Shown: one piece after another, positions 1 to 8,749 of the stretch
Layout: every line of letters begins with the position of its first letter
Numbering within the stretch: position 1 is the first letter of the stretch
Origin: Marivita lacus
GTDB lineage: Bacteria > Pseudomonadota > Alphaproteobacteria > Rhodobacterales > Rhodobacteraceae
Assembly (NCBI RefSeq): GCF_014637725.1
Contig: NZ_BMFC01000010.1
Span: forward strand, 62,001-126,000
Length of the DNA: 64,000 nt
Direction of reading: 5' to 3'
The notes under the pieces: generated by a model
Databases searched by the model: none
What the model saw: only the letters and a program-made list of their open reading frames with translations
What the model was told of the DNA's origin: nothing
Translations under genes and position numbers: made by a program

Positions 1-1154
1 ATCGTGGATTTTCCCGCACCGGACGGCCCGACCAATGCCGTGGTCTGCCCAGCCTCGGCGGTAAAGCTGCACCCGTTCAAAATATCTGTATCACCGTAGG
101 TTAGTGACACATTCTCAAGCACGATCCGAGGCACATCGGCGGGCGCGGGCTTTGGCTGTGCAGGGCTGCGCAGGGCGGGTTCGGTATCGAGGATCTGCCG
201 GATGCGTTCGATCCCGGCAGCCGCCACCTGCCAGACGCCCGCGACGTTGCCCAGTCGCCGCAGCGGTTCGAAGGCCAGGCCAAGAGCGGTGAAGAAGGCC
301 ATGAAATCGCCCACTGTTTTCTCGCCCGACAGGATTTCGTTGCCGCCGTAGAACAGCACTCCCATGAAGCCGAGACCGGCCATGATGTCGATCAGCCCCG
401 GAATCGTCGCCTGACCCAGCGCGCTGCGGGTTTCAACGCTCACGCGTTCTTCGGTCAGCGTCCGATAGCGGTCGGATTGGTAGCGTTCGAGCGCGTTGAG
501 CTTGACCGGAACGATGCCGTGGAATGCCTCGTTGAGGCGGACCGACAGTTTCGCGGCCACGTCACGGGCGCGGCGGGCTTCCTTGCGGACATAGCGTTGC
601 AGGAACAGCGAGGGCGCAATCAGGATCGGCGCACCCAGAAGCGCGATGGCCGTCCAGCGCCAATCGACGGAAATCGCCACTGCGAACAGCGAGATCAGCG
701 CGATCACGTCACGTCCAGCGCCCGTGATGATCGTGCGCCAGACCTTTGAAATCGCGTCCACATCGCCTTCGACGCGCTGCATCAGGTAGCCCGGAGAATG
801 AGTCTGGTGATAGGCCGTGTCGAGCACCATCAGATGAGCCAGCAGATCCTGTCGGATATCGGCCACCGACAGTTGCGAAATGCGGGTCAGAAGCACTTTC
901 TGCACAATGCTGGCCACGGCGCGGGTCACGAAAATGCCCAGAAACACCAGCCCGACCCAGACAATCGCGTCCGCATCGCCGCCGACGAACACATTGTCGA
1001 ACATCGGCTTCATCATGTAGGACAGCGCACCGAACATGCCGCCCTCGAGCGCCATGAAAACCATTGCCACGACCAGCAGCCGCCAGTGCTTGGCAAGATA
1101 ACCGCGCCAGACCCAGATCAGCAGGCCCCGCGGATTGACCGCGGCTTCGGTCAC
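1..1154 (-). CDS. ABC exporter, MsbA-like (transmembrane domain plus start of ATPase), partial
   Basis: The reading frame enters from the left edge, so the C-terminal ATPase half is missing. About 384 codons are visible. They encode a six-helix ABC exporter membrane domain containing the PGYLMQRVEGDVD segment, then the start of a nucleotide-binding domain ending at the Walker A motif GPSGAGKST. This fits the MsbA-type lipid or multidrug exporter half-transporters of the inner membrane. I chose the GTG at 1154-1152, which overlaps the stop of the upstream phosphatase gene as GTGA, so translation is probably coupled. The substrate cannot be told from this sequence; lipid A or another lipid is an inference from family resemblance. 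Confidence 0.85.
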   Translation of the reverse strand, partial: MTEAAVNPRGLLIWVWRGYLAKHWRLLVVAMVFMALEGGMFGALSYMMKPMFDNVFVGGDADAIVWVGLVFLGIFVTRAVASIVQKVLLTRISQLSVADIRQDLLAHLMVLDTAYHQTHSPGYLMQRVEGDVDAISKVWRTIITGAGRDVIALISLFAVAISVDWRWTAIALLGAPILIAPSLFLQRYVRKEARRARDVAAKLSVRLNEAFHGIVPVKLNALERYQSDRYRTLTEERVSVETRSALGQATIPGLIDIMAGLGFMGVLFYGGNEILSGEKTVGDFMAFFTALGLAFEPLRRLGNVAGVWQVAAAGIERIRQILDTEPALRSPAQPKPAPADVPRIVLENVSLTYGDTDILNGCSFTAEAGQTTALVGPSGAGKST

Positions 1155-1867
1155 GTCACAAGCGCCGCGGGCAGGGTCAGCCTGTCGGCGGGTGTCTTGC
1201 CGTCAAACCCCGCCTGAATGGCGGTGGCGTCGTATTCGGTGCGGATCCAGTCCTCGAACCCGATGGGCTGGCGGGCATTGCGCGCGGCATAGACCGCGAG
1301 GATGTAGTCCTGCACGCCGGTCGCGGTGAAATCGAGATGGATGTATTTCAGCGACAATTGCTTGCGCGCCACTTCGACCGGCTGGTTCTCGAACACCATC
1401 AGGTAGAGAGCCGCGACGAAGCCGGCCCGATCCGCGCCGGATTTGCAATGGAAGACAAAGGGCTTTTCGGCCATTCGGAGCGTGTCGATCACGTGCTCGA
1501 TCTTCTTGCGGCTGACCGCGTTGCGCGCTTGCAGCTTGGCGTTCAGGAGCTGCAGGCCCAAGGCCTCGCAGGTTTCCACCTCGAAGAGGTAATGTGCGTA
1601 CTTGTCTTCACCGCGCAGGTTCACGACGGTCTTGATGCCCATCGCCTTGTATTTCTCGAACCGCGCATGGGTCGGCTGGTTCGATCGGTAGACGCCCGGT
1701 GCGATTTCAAAGAAATTGGTCCAGAAGGTGCGCAGGAACGCGTGGTCGAACACGTGGTAGTGAAAGGACGACCAGCGCCGCGCCTGCGGATCGGTGATGT
1801 CCTTGCCAAAGGACCGACGCAGCTTGCGTTCTGCATCTTCGATCTTTGTCCAAAGTCGTCCCAGCAT
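1151..1867 (-). CDS. Tyrosine/dual-specificity phosphatase family protein
   Basis: A 238-aa protein carrying the phosphatase signature HCKSGADRAG, with catalytic Cys141 and Arg147 of the C-X5-R loop. The region VVNLRGEDKY and a preceding Asn/Asp-rich strand fit a dual-specificity-like phosphatase core. No signal peptide or membrane segment is visible, so it should be cytoplasmic. It overlaps the downstream ABC exporter gene by 4 bp (GTGA). The tight coupling to an MsbA-like exporter suggests a role in envelope lipid or polysaccharide metabolism rather than general protein phosphotyrosine signalling, but that is inference. Members of this family can also act on lipid phosphates. Confidence 0.8.
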   Translation of the reverse strand: MLGRLWTKIEDAERKLRRSFGKDITDPQARRWSSFHYHVFDHAFLRTFWTNFFEIAPGVYRSNQPTHARFEKYKAMGIKTVVNLRGEDKYAHYLFEVETCEALGLQLLNAKLQARNAVSRKKIEHVIDTLRMAEKPFVFHCKSGADRAGFVAALYLMVFENQPVEVARKQLSLKYIHLDFTATGVQDYILAVYAARNARQPIGFEDWIRTEYDATAIQAGFDGKTPADRLTLPAALVT

Positions 1868-2011
1868 CCGGTCCCTTTCGCGTCAGGCGCGGATGTAGAG
1901 ACTGCAGGCCGCGGTGGCAAGCACCGTGGGTCATTGACGGTGCGGCTGGGCAGGCTAGAGTGCGCCGACCTGTCGGTTCGGCAGGCGTTCCCCATCCTGC
2001 CGAGGTTGCTC

Positions 2012-3208
2012 ATGTCGCTTGCCAATGGTCGCACCTATCTTGCCATTCCCGGTCCCTCCGTGGTTCCGGACGCCGTTCTGCGGGCCATGCACCGCGCGTC
2101 GCCCAACATCTACGAGGGCGAATTGCCCGACATGATGCCGGGACTTGTGACCGACCTGAAGCGCGTGGCGCGCACCGACGGGCATGTGGCGATCTATATC
2201 AGCAATGGTCACGGCGCATGGGAGGCGGCGCTCGCCAACACGGTGGCGGTTGGTGAAAAGGTGCTGGTTCTGTCCACGGGGCACTTTGCCATCGGCTGGG
2301 CCCGCATCGCCGAGGCGCGCGGGATCGAGGTCGATCTGCTCGAGTTCCCGAATGGCGGGACGTTCGATCTGGAGCGGGCGGAGGCGGCGCTGCGGGCCGA
2401 CAACGGGCATGCCTACAAGGCGGTGATGGCTGTGCATGTCGATACGTCAAGCTCGAACCGGAACGAATTTGCCCCGCTGCGGAAGATCCTCGACGATCTG
2501 GGCCATCCGGCGCTGTTGATGGCCGATTGTATTGCCGCGATGGGCTGCGACAGGTTCGAGATGGATGGCTGGGGGGTCGACGTTGCGCTCACCGGGTCGC
2601 AGAAGGGGCTGATGTGCCCGCCGGGTCTGGCGTTCCTGTTCTTCAACGACAAGGCGGCAGAGGGGCGTCGGCGGCTCCGCCATGTCAGCACCTATTGGGA
2701 CTGGACCCAGCGCGCCGCGCCCGAGGCGTTCTACCAGTATTTCAGCGGCACCGCGCCCACGCATCACATCTACGGATTGCGCGCCGCGCTCGACATCATC
2801 CATGCCGAGGGGATGGAGGCGATCTGGCAACGGCACGAAACGCTGGCGCGGGCGATCTGGGCGGCGGTGGAGCATTGGGGGCAGGACGGGCCGCTGCGAC
2901 TCAATATCGCCGATCCGGCGGTGCGCAGCCATGCGGTGACCGCGATGTCCATCGGCAAACCCAACGGCACCCGACTGCGCCGTTGGTGCGCCGATGAGGC
3001 CGGCGTGACGCTGGGCATCGGGCTGGGCATGGCCAGCGAGGACGACCCAAAGAGCGACGGGTTCTTCCGGTTCGGGCATATGGGCCATGTGAACGTTCAC
3101 ATGATCCTCGGTCTGCTGGGCGTGGTCGAGGCAGGTCTTGGTGCGCTGGACATTCCGCACCGGGCGGGTGGGGCCAGTGCCGCGGCCAAGGTGATCTCAG
3201 GCGTCTGA
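2012..3208 (+). CDS. Class V aminotransferase (alanine/serine-glyoxylate aminotransferase-like)
   Basis: A 398-aa PLP enzyme. The N-terminus (LAIPGPSVVPDAVLRAM) and the segment VALTGSQKG, with the PLP-binding Lys198, are typical of the alanine-glyoxylate / serine-glyoxylate / purine catabolism aminotransferase family. The open frame extends further upstream, but the ATG at 2012 has a GAGG-type ribosome binding site and begins exactly at the conserved fold. The gene stands alone and its 3' end overlaps the convergent 2TM gene by 12 bp. Exact amino donor unknown: serine-glyoxylate, alanine-glyoxylate or ureidoglycine-glyoxylate transamination are all possible. Confidence 0.85.
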   Translation: MSLANGRTYLAIPGPSVVPDAVLRAMHRASPNIYEGELPDMMPGLVTDLKRVARTDGHVAIYISNGHGAWEAALANTVAVGEKVLVLSTGHFAIGWARIAEARGIEVDLLEFPNGGTFDLERAEAALRADNGHAYKAVMAVHVDTSSSNRNEFAPLRKILDDLGHPALLMADCIAAMGCDRFEMDGWGVDVALTGSQKGLMCPPGLAFLFFNDKAAEGRRRLRHVSTYWDWTQRAAPEAFYQYFSGTAPTHHIYGLRAALDIIHAEGMEAIWQRHETLARAIWAAVEHWGQDGPLRLNIADPAVRSHAVTAMSIGKPNGTRLRRWCADEAGVTLGIGLGMASEDDPKSDGFFRFGHMGHVNVHMILGLLGVVEAGLGALDIPHRAGGASAAAKVISGV

Positions 3209-3412
3209 TTCCCGTGGCCATTGGATCGCGCGGCTGGCCTTGAACCGGGCCAGCCAGTGGATTCCCTGGTTCAGCGCCCAGCCGGTGAGGATTACGGCTG
3301 CCAGCCCGAACTGAACCCAGATCACCCCGAAAATCCACAAAAGATTGATGAAGATCAGGACCAGCGCTGCGATCGTGTAATCCGCGACCTGTTTGGGGTG
3401 ATGCTCGTCCAT
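3197..3412 (-). CDS. Small 2TM-domain membrane protein
   Basis: A 71-aa protein starting MDEHHPKQVADYT. Two hydrophobic segments (about residues 15-33 and 36-52) are followed by a short basic tail, so it is probably a two-helix inner-membrane protein of the 2TM type. The frame can be extended upstream, but the ATG at 3412 is preceded by an AGAGGC ribosome binding site and the extra N-terminus is unlike a bacterial protein. It is convergent with the class V aminotransferase. Function unknown. Confidence 0.65.
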   Translation of the reverse strand: MDEHHPKQVADYTIAALVLIFINLLWIFGVIWVQFGLAAVILTGWALNQGIHWLARFKASRAIQWPRESDA

Positions 3413-3529
3413 CTGCCTCTCCACGCCTGTGTTGTACCCTATCCGCGGCAGAATAGCGCAGATCGGCATGCAGTCAGCGTCAATTTGGGGCAAAGCGGCA
3501 AATTTTTCGTGAAGATGCAGGTGCTGCAC

Positions 3530-4636
3530 CTAACCGCGCGCCGTTTCCAACGCCCGTGGCAGCGCCTCTTCGAGGATGTCGAGATCAGCGGGTCGGCCTG
3601 CGCTGATGCGAATCGCGCGGTTTCCGGGCGAGACAAACGGCATCCGCACGAACACGCCCTCGTCGATCAGGCCTGCGAGCACCGCCTTGGCGAAATCCCC
3701 GTCGCGGCCGCAATCCACGGTGACGAAATTCGTGGCCGAAGGCAGGGGCGTCAGGCGATTGGCCCGCGCGATCGAGGCGATGCGGCTGCGCGCGTCGGCC
3801 ACCAGCGTGACGACCTCGTCCAGCCAGGCGGTGTCCTCGAACGCGGCCAGGGCACCAGCCTGCGAGATCCGGGACATGCCGAAATGGTTGCGCACCTTGT
3901 CGAAGCTCTTGATCAGCGCGGGCGCGCCGATGCCGTAGCCCACCCGCGCGCCCGCCATGCCCATCGCCTTGGAAAAGGTGCGCATGCGGATCACGCGGGG
4001 ATCGTCCGCGTCGATATTGGGCGCGGTGCCCTCGGGGGCGAATTCGATATAGGCCTCGTCCAGCAGCAGCAGCGTGCCGTCGGGCAGGGCATCAAGCGCC
4101 TTTTCGATCTTGGCGCCACTGTGCCAGCTGCCCATCGGGTTGTCGGGGTTGGACAGGTAGACCAGCTTTGCCTCAACCTCGGCCGCCTTGGCCATGAGCG
4201 CGTCGATGTCTTCGTGATCCTTGTGAAATGGCACCTTGTGCAGAGTGCCGCCGAAGCCCACCACATGGTAGTTGAACGTAGGATACGCGCCGTCCGAGGT
4301 GACCACGGGATCGCCGGGGGCAACCAGAAGGCGCACAAGATAACCCAGAAGACCGTCGATGCCTTCGCCGATGATGATGTTGTCCGGGCGGACCTCCATG
4401 CGCTCGGCGATGGCGCGGATCAGGTCGTGATTGGTGGCATCGGCATATTGCCAGCAGAGGCCCGCGGCATCCTGCATCGCGGCCACGGCAAAGGGTGAGG
4501 GGCCAAAGACGCTTTCATTGGCCCCGAGCCGCGCGCGGAACGGCGCACCGCGTTGGCGCTCCTGCACTTCGGGGCCGACGAAGGGCACGGTGGAGGGCAG
4601 CTTGGCGATCAGGTCGGGATATCTGGGTCCGGTCAT
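3530..4636 (-). CDS. Histidinol-phosphate-aminotransferase-like PLP enzyme (class I/II)
   Basis: A 368-aa fold type I aminotransferase. Visible PLP features are the NPDNPMGS loop near 163-170, LLDEAYIEF (Asp193, Tyr196), and TFSKAMGMAGARVGY with the Schiff-base Lys223. The arrangement matches the HisC family of histidinol-phosphate or aromatic amino-acid aminotransferases. It is not within a his operon, so the substrate may be phenylpyruvate or another keto acid. ATG 4636 is preferred because upstream residues look non-coding, although AAGGG lies unusually close to it. Confidence 0.8.
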   Translation of the reverse strand: MTGPRYPDLIAKLPSTVPFVGPEVQERQRGAPFRARLGANESVFGPSPFAVAAMQDAAGLCWQYADATNHDLIRAIAERMEVRPDNIIIGEGIDGLLGYLVRLLVAPGDPVVTSDGAYPTFNYHVVGFGGTLHKVPFHKDHEDIDALMAKAAEVEAKLVYLSNPDNPMGSWHSGAKIEKALDALPDGTLLLLDEAYIEFAPEGTAPNIDADDPRVIRMRTFSKAMGMAGARVGYGIGAPALIKSFDKVRNHFGMSRISQAGALAAFEDTAWLDEVVTLVADARSRIASIARANRLTPLPSATNFVTVDCGRDGDFAKAVLAGLIDEGVFVRMPFVSPGNRAIRISAGRPADLDILEEALPRALETARG

Positions 4637-4958
4637 CCCTTGTCTATGCCAAGCGCGCGGCTTTTGGACAAGCCACGAAGATTGTTCCGACGAAGAATCA
4701 GGGTCGTCAGATTTTTCGTACGAAAAATCTTTGCCCCCGGTCATAAAATTCTGGGAAAGGGTTAAGAAACCATGTGTTGCGTGAAAAAAATCGGTGGGAT
4801 TGCAAGTGACGTGCAAAGCTGATCGAGACAGGGCAGGTCAGCCCGCCTGACCTGATCATCCGCGCCCCACCCACCGTACCCCAACCCGACCTGCCCCGCG
4901 CGGCTTGACCCTGCGGGGTCAAACGGCCACTTATCCCCCAGAGCAGCAAGAGACCGAC
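4637..4958. other. Intergenic region between divergent aminotransferase and lolE genes
   Basis: About 320 bp without a convincing gene. It holds a perfect 22-bp palindrome (4709-4730, separate entry) and the divergent promoter space for the aminotransferase and the lolE-lolD genes. Sequence from roughly 4800 to 4950 is GC-rich and featureless to me. Confidence 0.6.
4709..4730. repeat. Perfect 22-bp palindrome with core TTTTTCGTACGAAAAA
   Basis: Reading outward from the central CGTACG, both arms match perfectly over 11 bp each (half-site AGATTTTTCGT). It lies 73 bp upstream of the aminotransferase start. There is no spacer and no U-tract after it, so it is a better candidate for a dimeric regulator site or dispersed intergenic repeat than for a terminator. 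Confidence 0.6.
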
Positions 4959-6245
4959 ATGGCCCATACCCCACCACCCTTTGCCCCGTTCGAATGGATG
5001 ATCGCGTGGCGCTACCTGCGCGCGCGCCGTGCCGAGGGCGGAGTCAGCGTGATGACCTGGATCAGCCTGATCGGCATCACCCTTGCCGTCTTCGCGCTGA
5101 TCGCGACACTTGCCGTGCGCTCTGGGTTTCGCGCCGAATTCGTCGACACGATCCTTGGCTCCAATGCCCATGTCACGGTCTATTACACCCAGGAGGCTGA
5201 TGAGTCCGGCCGGTCCTCGCGCGCCATTCCCGACTACGAGACGCTGGCGAAAAGTCTGACCGCCGTTCCCGGCGTCACTCGCGCCGCACCATTGGTCAAA
5301 GGTCAGGTCATGGCCACGGCCAACGGCCGCAATGCCGGGGTCGAGGTGTTCGGCATCTCGCCCGAGGACCTCGCCACCATCCCGCGCATCGCCGATCCCG
5401 AGACGGCGCAGGGTGATCTGGAGCGCTTTTCCGAGGGCATCGCCATCGGCTCCGGCGTGGCGCGCGAACTGGGGGTCGCGCTGGGCGATCGCGTCAGGCT
5501 GATCTCGCCGGACGGGGTGCGCACCGCCTTTGGCACCAGCCCGCGGGTCAAGGCCTACGAGGTGGTCTATGTCTTCACCGCCGGACGCTACGATATCGAC
5601 CGCACGCGGGTCTACATGCCCTTTGACGAGGCACAGCTGTATTTCAACCGCGAAGGCGTTGCCGACGAGATCGAGGTGATGGTCGCCGATCCCGACCGGG
5701 TGGAGCGCATGACTGTGCCGATCCTGGAGGCCGGGGGCCAGCGTGCGCTGGTCTGGACCTGGCAGGACGCAAGTGGCGGGTTCTTGCGGGCCTTGGAAAT
5801 CGAGGACAACGTGATGTTCATCATCCTATCGATCCTCGTTCTGATCGCGGCGATGAACATCGTTTCGGGGCTCATCATGCTGGTCAAGAACAAGGGCCGG
5901 GACATCGGCATCCTGCGCACCATGGGCCTCACCGAGGGCGCGGTGCTGCGGGTGTTCTTCATCTGCGGCGCGTTCACCGGTATCCTCGGCACGGTGGCGG
6001 GTGTGGTGTTGGGCTGTCTCTTCGCGCTCTATATCGACCCGATCTTTTCCTTCGTGAACTATGTCGCGGGGGGCGGCGTCTGGGATCCGGCGGTGCGCGG
6101 GATATACGAACTGCCCGCGCAATTGCGCTTGGGCGATGTGCTGAGCGCCATGGCCCTGTCGCTGGGGCTGAGTTTCGTCGTGACGATCTTTCCGGCGCGG
6201 CGGGCGGCACGCATGAACCCCGTCGAGGCGTTGCGGTATGAGTGA
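4959..6245 (+). CDS. lolE: Lipoprotein-releasing ABC transporter permease LolC/LolE family
   Basis: A 428-aa inner-membrane protein of the MacB/FtsX fold. An N-terminal helix near residues 24-46 (MTWISLIGITLAVFALIATLAV) precedes a large periplasmic domain. Three C-terminal helices start near residue 285 and the protein ends PARRAARMNPVEALRYE, the classic LolC/E tail. The ATG at 4959 was chosen because MAHTPPPFAPFEW begins the conserved N-terminus. It overlaps lolD by 8 bp. Alphaproteobacteria often have a single LolC/E-type permease that forms a homodimer with LolD to extract lipoproteins from the inner membrane; whether a second copy exists outside the window is unknown. Confidence 0.9.
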   Translation: MAHTPPPFAPFEWMIAWRYLRARRAEGGVSVMTWISLIGITLAVFALIATLAVRSGFRAEFVDTILGSNAHVTVYYTQEADESGRSSRAIPDYETLAKSLTAVPGVTRAAPLVKGQVMATANGRNAGVEVFGISPEDLATIPRIADPETAQGDLERFSEGIAIGSGVARELGVALGDRVRLISPDGVRTAFGTSPRVKAYEVVYVFTAGRYDIDRTRVYMPFDEAQLYFNREGVADEIEVMVADPDRVERMTVPILEAGGQRALVWTWQDASGGFLRALEIEDNVMFIILSILVLIAAMNIVSGLIMLVKNKGRDIGILRTMGLTEGAVLRVFFICGAFTGILGTVAGVVLGCLFALYIDPIFSFVNYVAGGGVWDPAVRGIYELPAQLRLGDVLSAMALSLGLSFVVTIFPARRAARMNPVEALRYE

Positions 6246-6921
6246 GGTCACGCTGCGATTGACCGGGGTCACCAAGACCTACAACGCGGGCACTCCGGCG
6301 GCGGTCGAGGTGCTGCGCGGGCTCGACCTTGCGCTGACCAAGGGCGAAGTGGTGGCGCTTGTGGCCCCATCGGGTGCGGGCAAGTCCACGCTGCTGCACA
6401 TCGCCGGGCTGCTCGACACACCGGATGGGGGCCGGGTCGAGATCGCCGGGGCGGACATGACCGGCGCGTCCGACCACAGGCGCACGGTGATGCGGCGCGA
6501 CGAGGTGGGGTTCGTCTACCAGTTTCACCACCTGCTGCCCGAGTTCAGCGCGCAGGAGAACATCGTGCTGCCGCAGCTGGCCGCCGGGGTTCCCCGCGCG
6601 CAGGCTGATGCACGGGCGCGGGATCTTCTGGGGATCGTCGGCATCACGCCGCGTGCGCATCACCGTCCTGCCGCGCTGTCGGGTGGCGAACAGCAGCGGG
6701 TTGCGTTCTGCCGGGCGCTCGCGAACAGCCCGTCTGTGCTGTTGGCGGACGAGCCGACGGGAAACCTCGATCCTGCGACATCGGACACGGTGTTCGAGGC
6801 ACTGATGACGCTGGTGCGCGAAACCGGGATGTCGGCGTTGATCGCCACGCACAACATGCAGCTTGCCGCGCGCATGGACCGGCAGGTGCGGCTTGAGCAG
6901 GGCAGGGTCCTGCCCGCCTGA
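6238..6921 (+). CDS. lolD: Lipoprotein-releasing ABC transporter ATP-binding protein LolD
   Basis: A 227-aa ABC ATPase. Walker A is APSGAGKST near residues 43-51, the signature is LSGGEQQR, and Walker B is VLLADEPTGNLD. The FVYQFHHLLPEFSAQEN segment is the characteristic LolD/MacB Q-loop region. It overlaps the permease gene by 8 bp (ATGAGTGA), so both are co-translated and form the LolCDE-type complex that releases lipoproteins from the inner membrane to LolA. Confidence 0.92.
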   Translation: MSEVTLRLTGVTKTYNAGTPAAVEVLRGLDLALTKGEVVALVAPSGAGKSTLLHIAGLLDTPDGGRVEIAGADMTGASDHRRTVMRRDEVGFVYQFHHLLPEFSAQENIVLPQLAAGVPRAQADARARDLLGIVGITPRAHHRPAALSGGEQQRVAFCRALANSPSVLLADEPTGNLDPATSDTVFEALMTLVRETGMSALIATHNMQLAARMDRQVRLEQGRVLPA

Positions 6922-7017
6922 CGATCACGGTCTCACGCAGAGCCACATCACGCGAACGTTTGATGCAGGTGAGGAGGTGGGGCTGATAGGCACAGGGAAA
7001 CTTGGAAAGGGTGTCCC

Positions 7018-7665
7018 ATGATGCGTTTGATTGCCACCGCTGCCACTTTGCTTTGCCTGACCAGCGCGCCTGTTGTGGCCGCGCCGGTGTCGTTTGACGG
7101 AACCTGGAAGACGCAGAAATTCTCGCTGTTCTCGTCGAACACCTACGGGTTCAATGGCGGATCGGTGAGCGTGGCCTCGAACGGATCGGTGTCGCTGGCC
7201 TATCGCCCCTTGCCCGAAAGCTTTTGGGATGCGTCCTCGGCGACATGGTCGTGGAGCGTTGAGGAAGGTGTGCCGCCCACCGATCTGCGCCAGAAAGGCG
7301 GGGATGACCGCAACCTCGCGCTCTATTTCGTGTTCCTGCCCGCAGCCGAGGCGCAGGCTCTCAAGGGGGCCAGCGTGCGGCAATTGCTGACGAATGACGC
7401 GGCGCGGGTGCTGGTCTATGTCTGGGGCGGCGCGCATGACCGTGGTGCCGTTCTGGGCAGCCCGTATCTGGGCGATCGTGGCAGGACGATCGTGCTGCGC
7501 GGGTCGGGCACGGGCAACGCCAACGAAAACGTCAACCTTTCGCGTGATTACGCCAATGCGTTTGGCGGGGGTGGCGCGGCGCTGGTGGGCCTCGCGCTTT
7601 CGGGTGACAGTGATGACACGGATACCAGCATCCGCGCATCGATCAGTGACTTGAACATCAACTGA
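7018..7665 (+). CDS. Secreted DUF3047-family protein
   Basis: A 215-aa protein with a clear Sec signal peptide (MMRLIATAATLLCLTSAPVVA, cleavage after AxA near residue 22). The mature part has TWSWSVEEG..DLRQKGGDDRNLALYFVF and LVYVWG, which resemble the DUF3047 family. Function is unknown; it should be periplasmic. The double ATG at 7018 is preceded by GGAAAGG. It lies 96 bp after lolD and is probably a separate transcription unit. Confidence 0.75.
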   Translation: MMRLIATAATLLCLTSAPVVAAPVSFDGTWKTQKFSLFSSNTYGFNGGSVSVASNGSVSLAYRPLPESFWDASSATWSWSVEEGVPPTDLRQKGGDDRNLALYFVFLPAAEAQALKGASVRQLLTNDAARVLVYVWGGAHDRGAVLGSPYLGDRGRTIVLRGSGTGNANENVNLSRDYANAFGGGGAALVGLALSGDSDDTDTSIRASISDLNIN

Positions 7666-7683
7666 GGACGGGTTCGCTGCCGC

Positions 7684-8118
7684 TCAGGCCCGCTGCGTGA
7701 TCCAGACACCGAGCGCCATCACCGCGATGCCGGTGCTGCGGGTCAGGGTCAGCGGGCTGACCCGTGCGCCGAACAGCCCGAAATGATCGATCAGCGCCGC
7801 CGAGATGAGCTGTCCGAGAAGCACGAAGAACACCGCGTTGCCCACGCCGAAATGCGGTGCGATATAGGTCACCGACAGCACGTAGAACGCCACGAAGAGC
7901 CCTGCCAGAAACAGGTGCCGGGGCGCCAGATGCATATTCAGAAGCGCCCTTGGCCCGGTGATCAGCGTCACCGCGCTGGTCGCCAGAAGCGCCACGCAGA
8001 AGAGGACCAGCGCTGCCGCTGCCGGTGATCCGATCCGCACGCCAAGGGCGGAATTCAGGGCAGCCAGAAGCGGAATGCCGATCCCGGCGGCCAGCATGGT
8101 CAGGGCATAGATCGGCAT
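7684..8118 (-). CDS. DMT-superfamily transporter, YdcZ/DUF606-like
   Basis: A 144-aa protein made almost entirely of four to five hydrophobic helices, as in the short DUF606 (YdcZ) branch of the drug/metabolite transporter superfamily, which act as dimers. ATG 8118 (MPIYALTMLAAGIG) starts directly at the first helix and has an AAAGGTCC ribosome binding site; a longer upstream frame is unlikely. It is convergent with the DUF3047 gene. Substrate unknown. Confidence 0.75.
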   Translation of the reverse strand: MPIYALTMLAAGIGIPLLAALNSALGVRIGSPAAAALVLFCVALLATSAVTLITGPRALLNMHLAPRHLFLAGLFVAFYVLSVTYIAPHFGVGNAVFFVLLGQLISAALIDHFGLFGARVSPLTLTRSTGIAVMALGVWITQRA

Positions 8119-8263
8119 GGGGGACCTTTTTGTGACGCGATTCGCATGCAGACTGCGCCGTGTTTGGTCGATTGTCACGGCCACAGCCGTGCGGCGCGTT
8201 TCGGATGGTTGCGTGGGCGCGCAAAGACAGGCACTCTAAGCACAATCGAGCAAGGAGGCCGGA

Positions 8264-8686
8264 ATGCGCCCAACCCTAGTCAGCCTCACCATCGGTGCCA
8301 TGGCCGTTGGTCTGATGGCGGCCTGTACCCCCGAAGAGATGCCCGAGGCCAGCGATGGCCGGGCGTTGTTCATGGAAAACTGCGCGGTGTGTCACGGTGC
8401 CGATGCCAAGGGCAACGGCCCGATGGCGCGCGTTATGGAAACGGCACCGGCTGATCTTACCCTGATCGCGCAGCGCAATGGCGGCACCTTTCCCACGGTC
8501 GAGGTGCTGTCGACCATCGACGGCTATACCAAGGCAAGCCTGTCGGGGCCGAACATGCCGGAATTCGGCGCGCTGCTGGAGGGGGATCTGGTGCCGTTGG
8601 ACACCGGCGACGGAGTCCTGACACCGACGCCGCGCAAGCTGGTGGCTCTTGTCGAATATATCGAGAGCATTCAGGCCGCGCGCTAG
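8264..8686 (+). CDS. Class I cytochrome c lipoprotein
   Basis: A 140-aa protein with a lipoprotein signal peptide ending in the lipobox LMAAC (Cys21) and one heme-binding CAVCH motif at residues 40-44. GPNMPEF, near residue 95, likely supplies the distal Met ligand. It would be a membrane-anchored periplasmic mono-heme cytochrome c used in electron transfer. Start 8264 has a strong AAGGAGG site. There is no obvious redox partner next to it. Confidence 0.87.
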   Translation: MRPTLVSLTIGAMAVGLMAACTPEEMPEASDGRALFMENCAVCHGADAKGNGPMARVMETAPADLTLIAQRNGGTFPTVEVLSTIDGYTKASLSGPNMPEFGALLEGDLVPLDTGDGVLTPTPRKLVALVEYIESIQAAR

Positions 8687-8709
8687 GCCGTTGCACTGAT
8701 GCACGAAGA

Positions 8710-8735
8710 AGCCCCGCGCACGCTGGCGTGGGGCT
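8710..8735. terminator. Bidirectional hairpin terminator
   Basis: A 10-bp GC-rich stem (AGCCCCGCGC / GCGTGGGGCT, one G-U pair) with a 6-nt loop, flanked by A-rich sequence on the left and TTT on the right. It lies between the convergent cytochrome c and PLDc_N genes and can serve both. Confidence 0.75.
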
Positions 8736-8749
8736 TTGGCTTGTCTGGC

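Noticed and set aside
1337-2011. Upstream extension of the class V aminotransferase frame
   Set aside because: Antisense to the phosphatase; the conserved aminotransferase begins at 2012.
4709-4730. Palindrome considered as a Rho-independent terminator
   Set aside because: No loop, AT-rich stem and no U-tract in either direction; kept only as a repeat or operator candidate.
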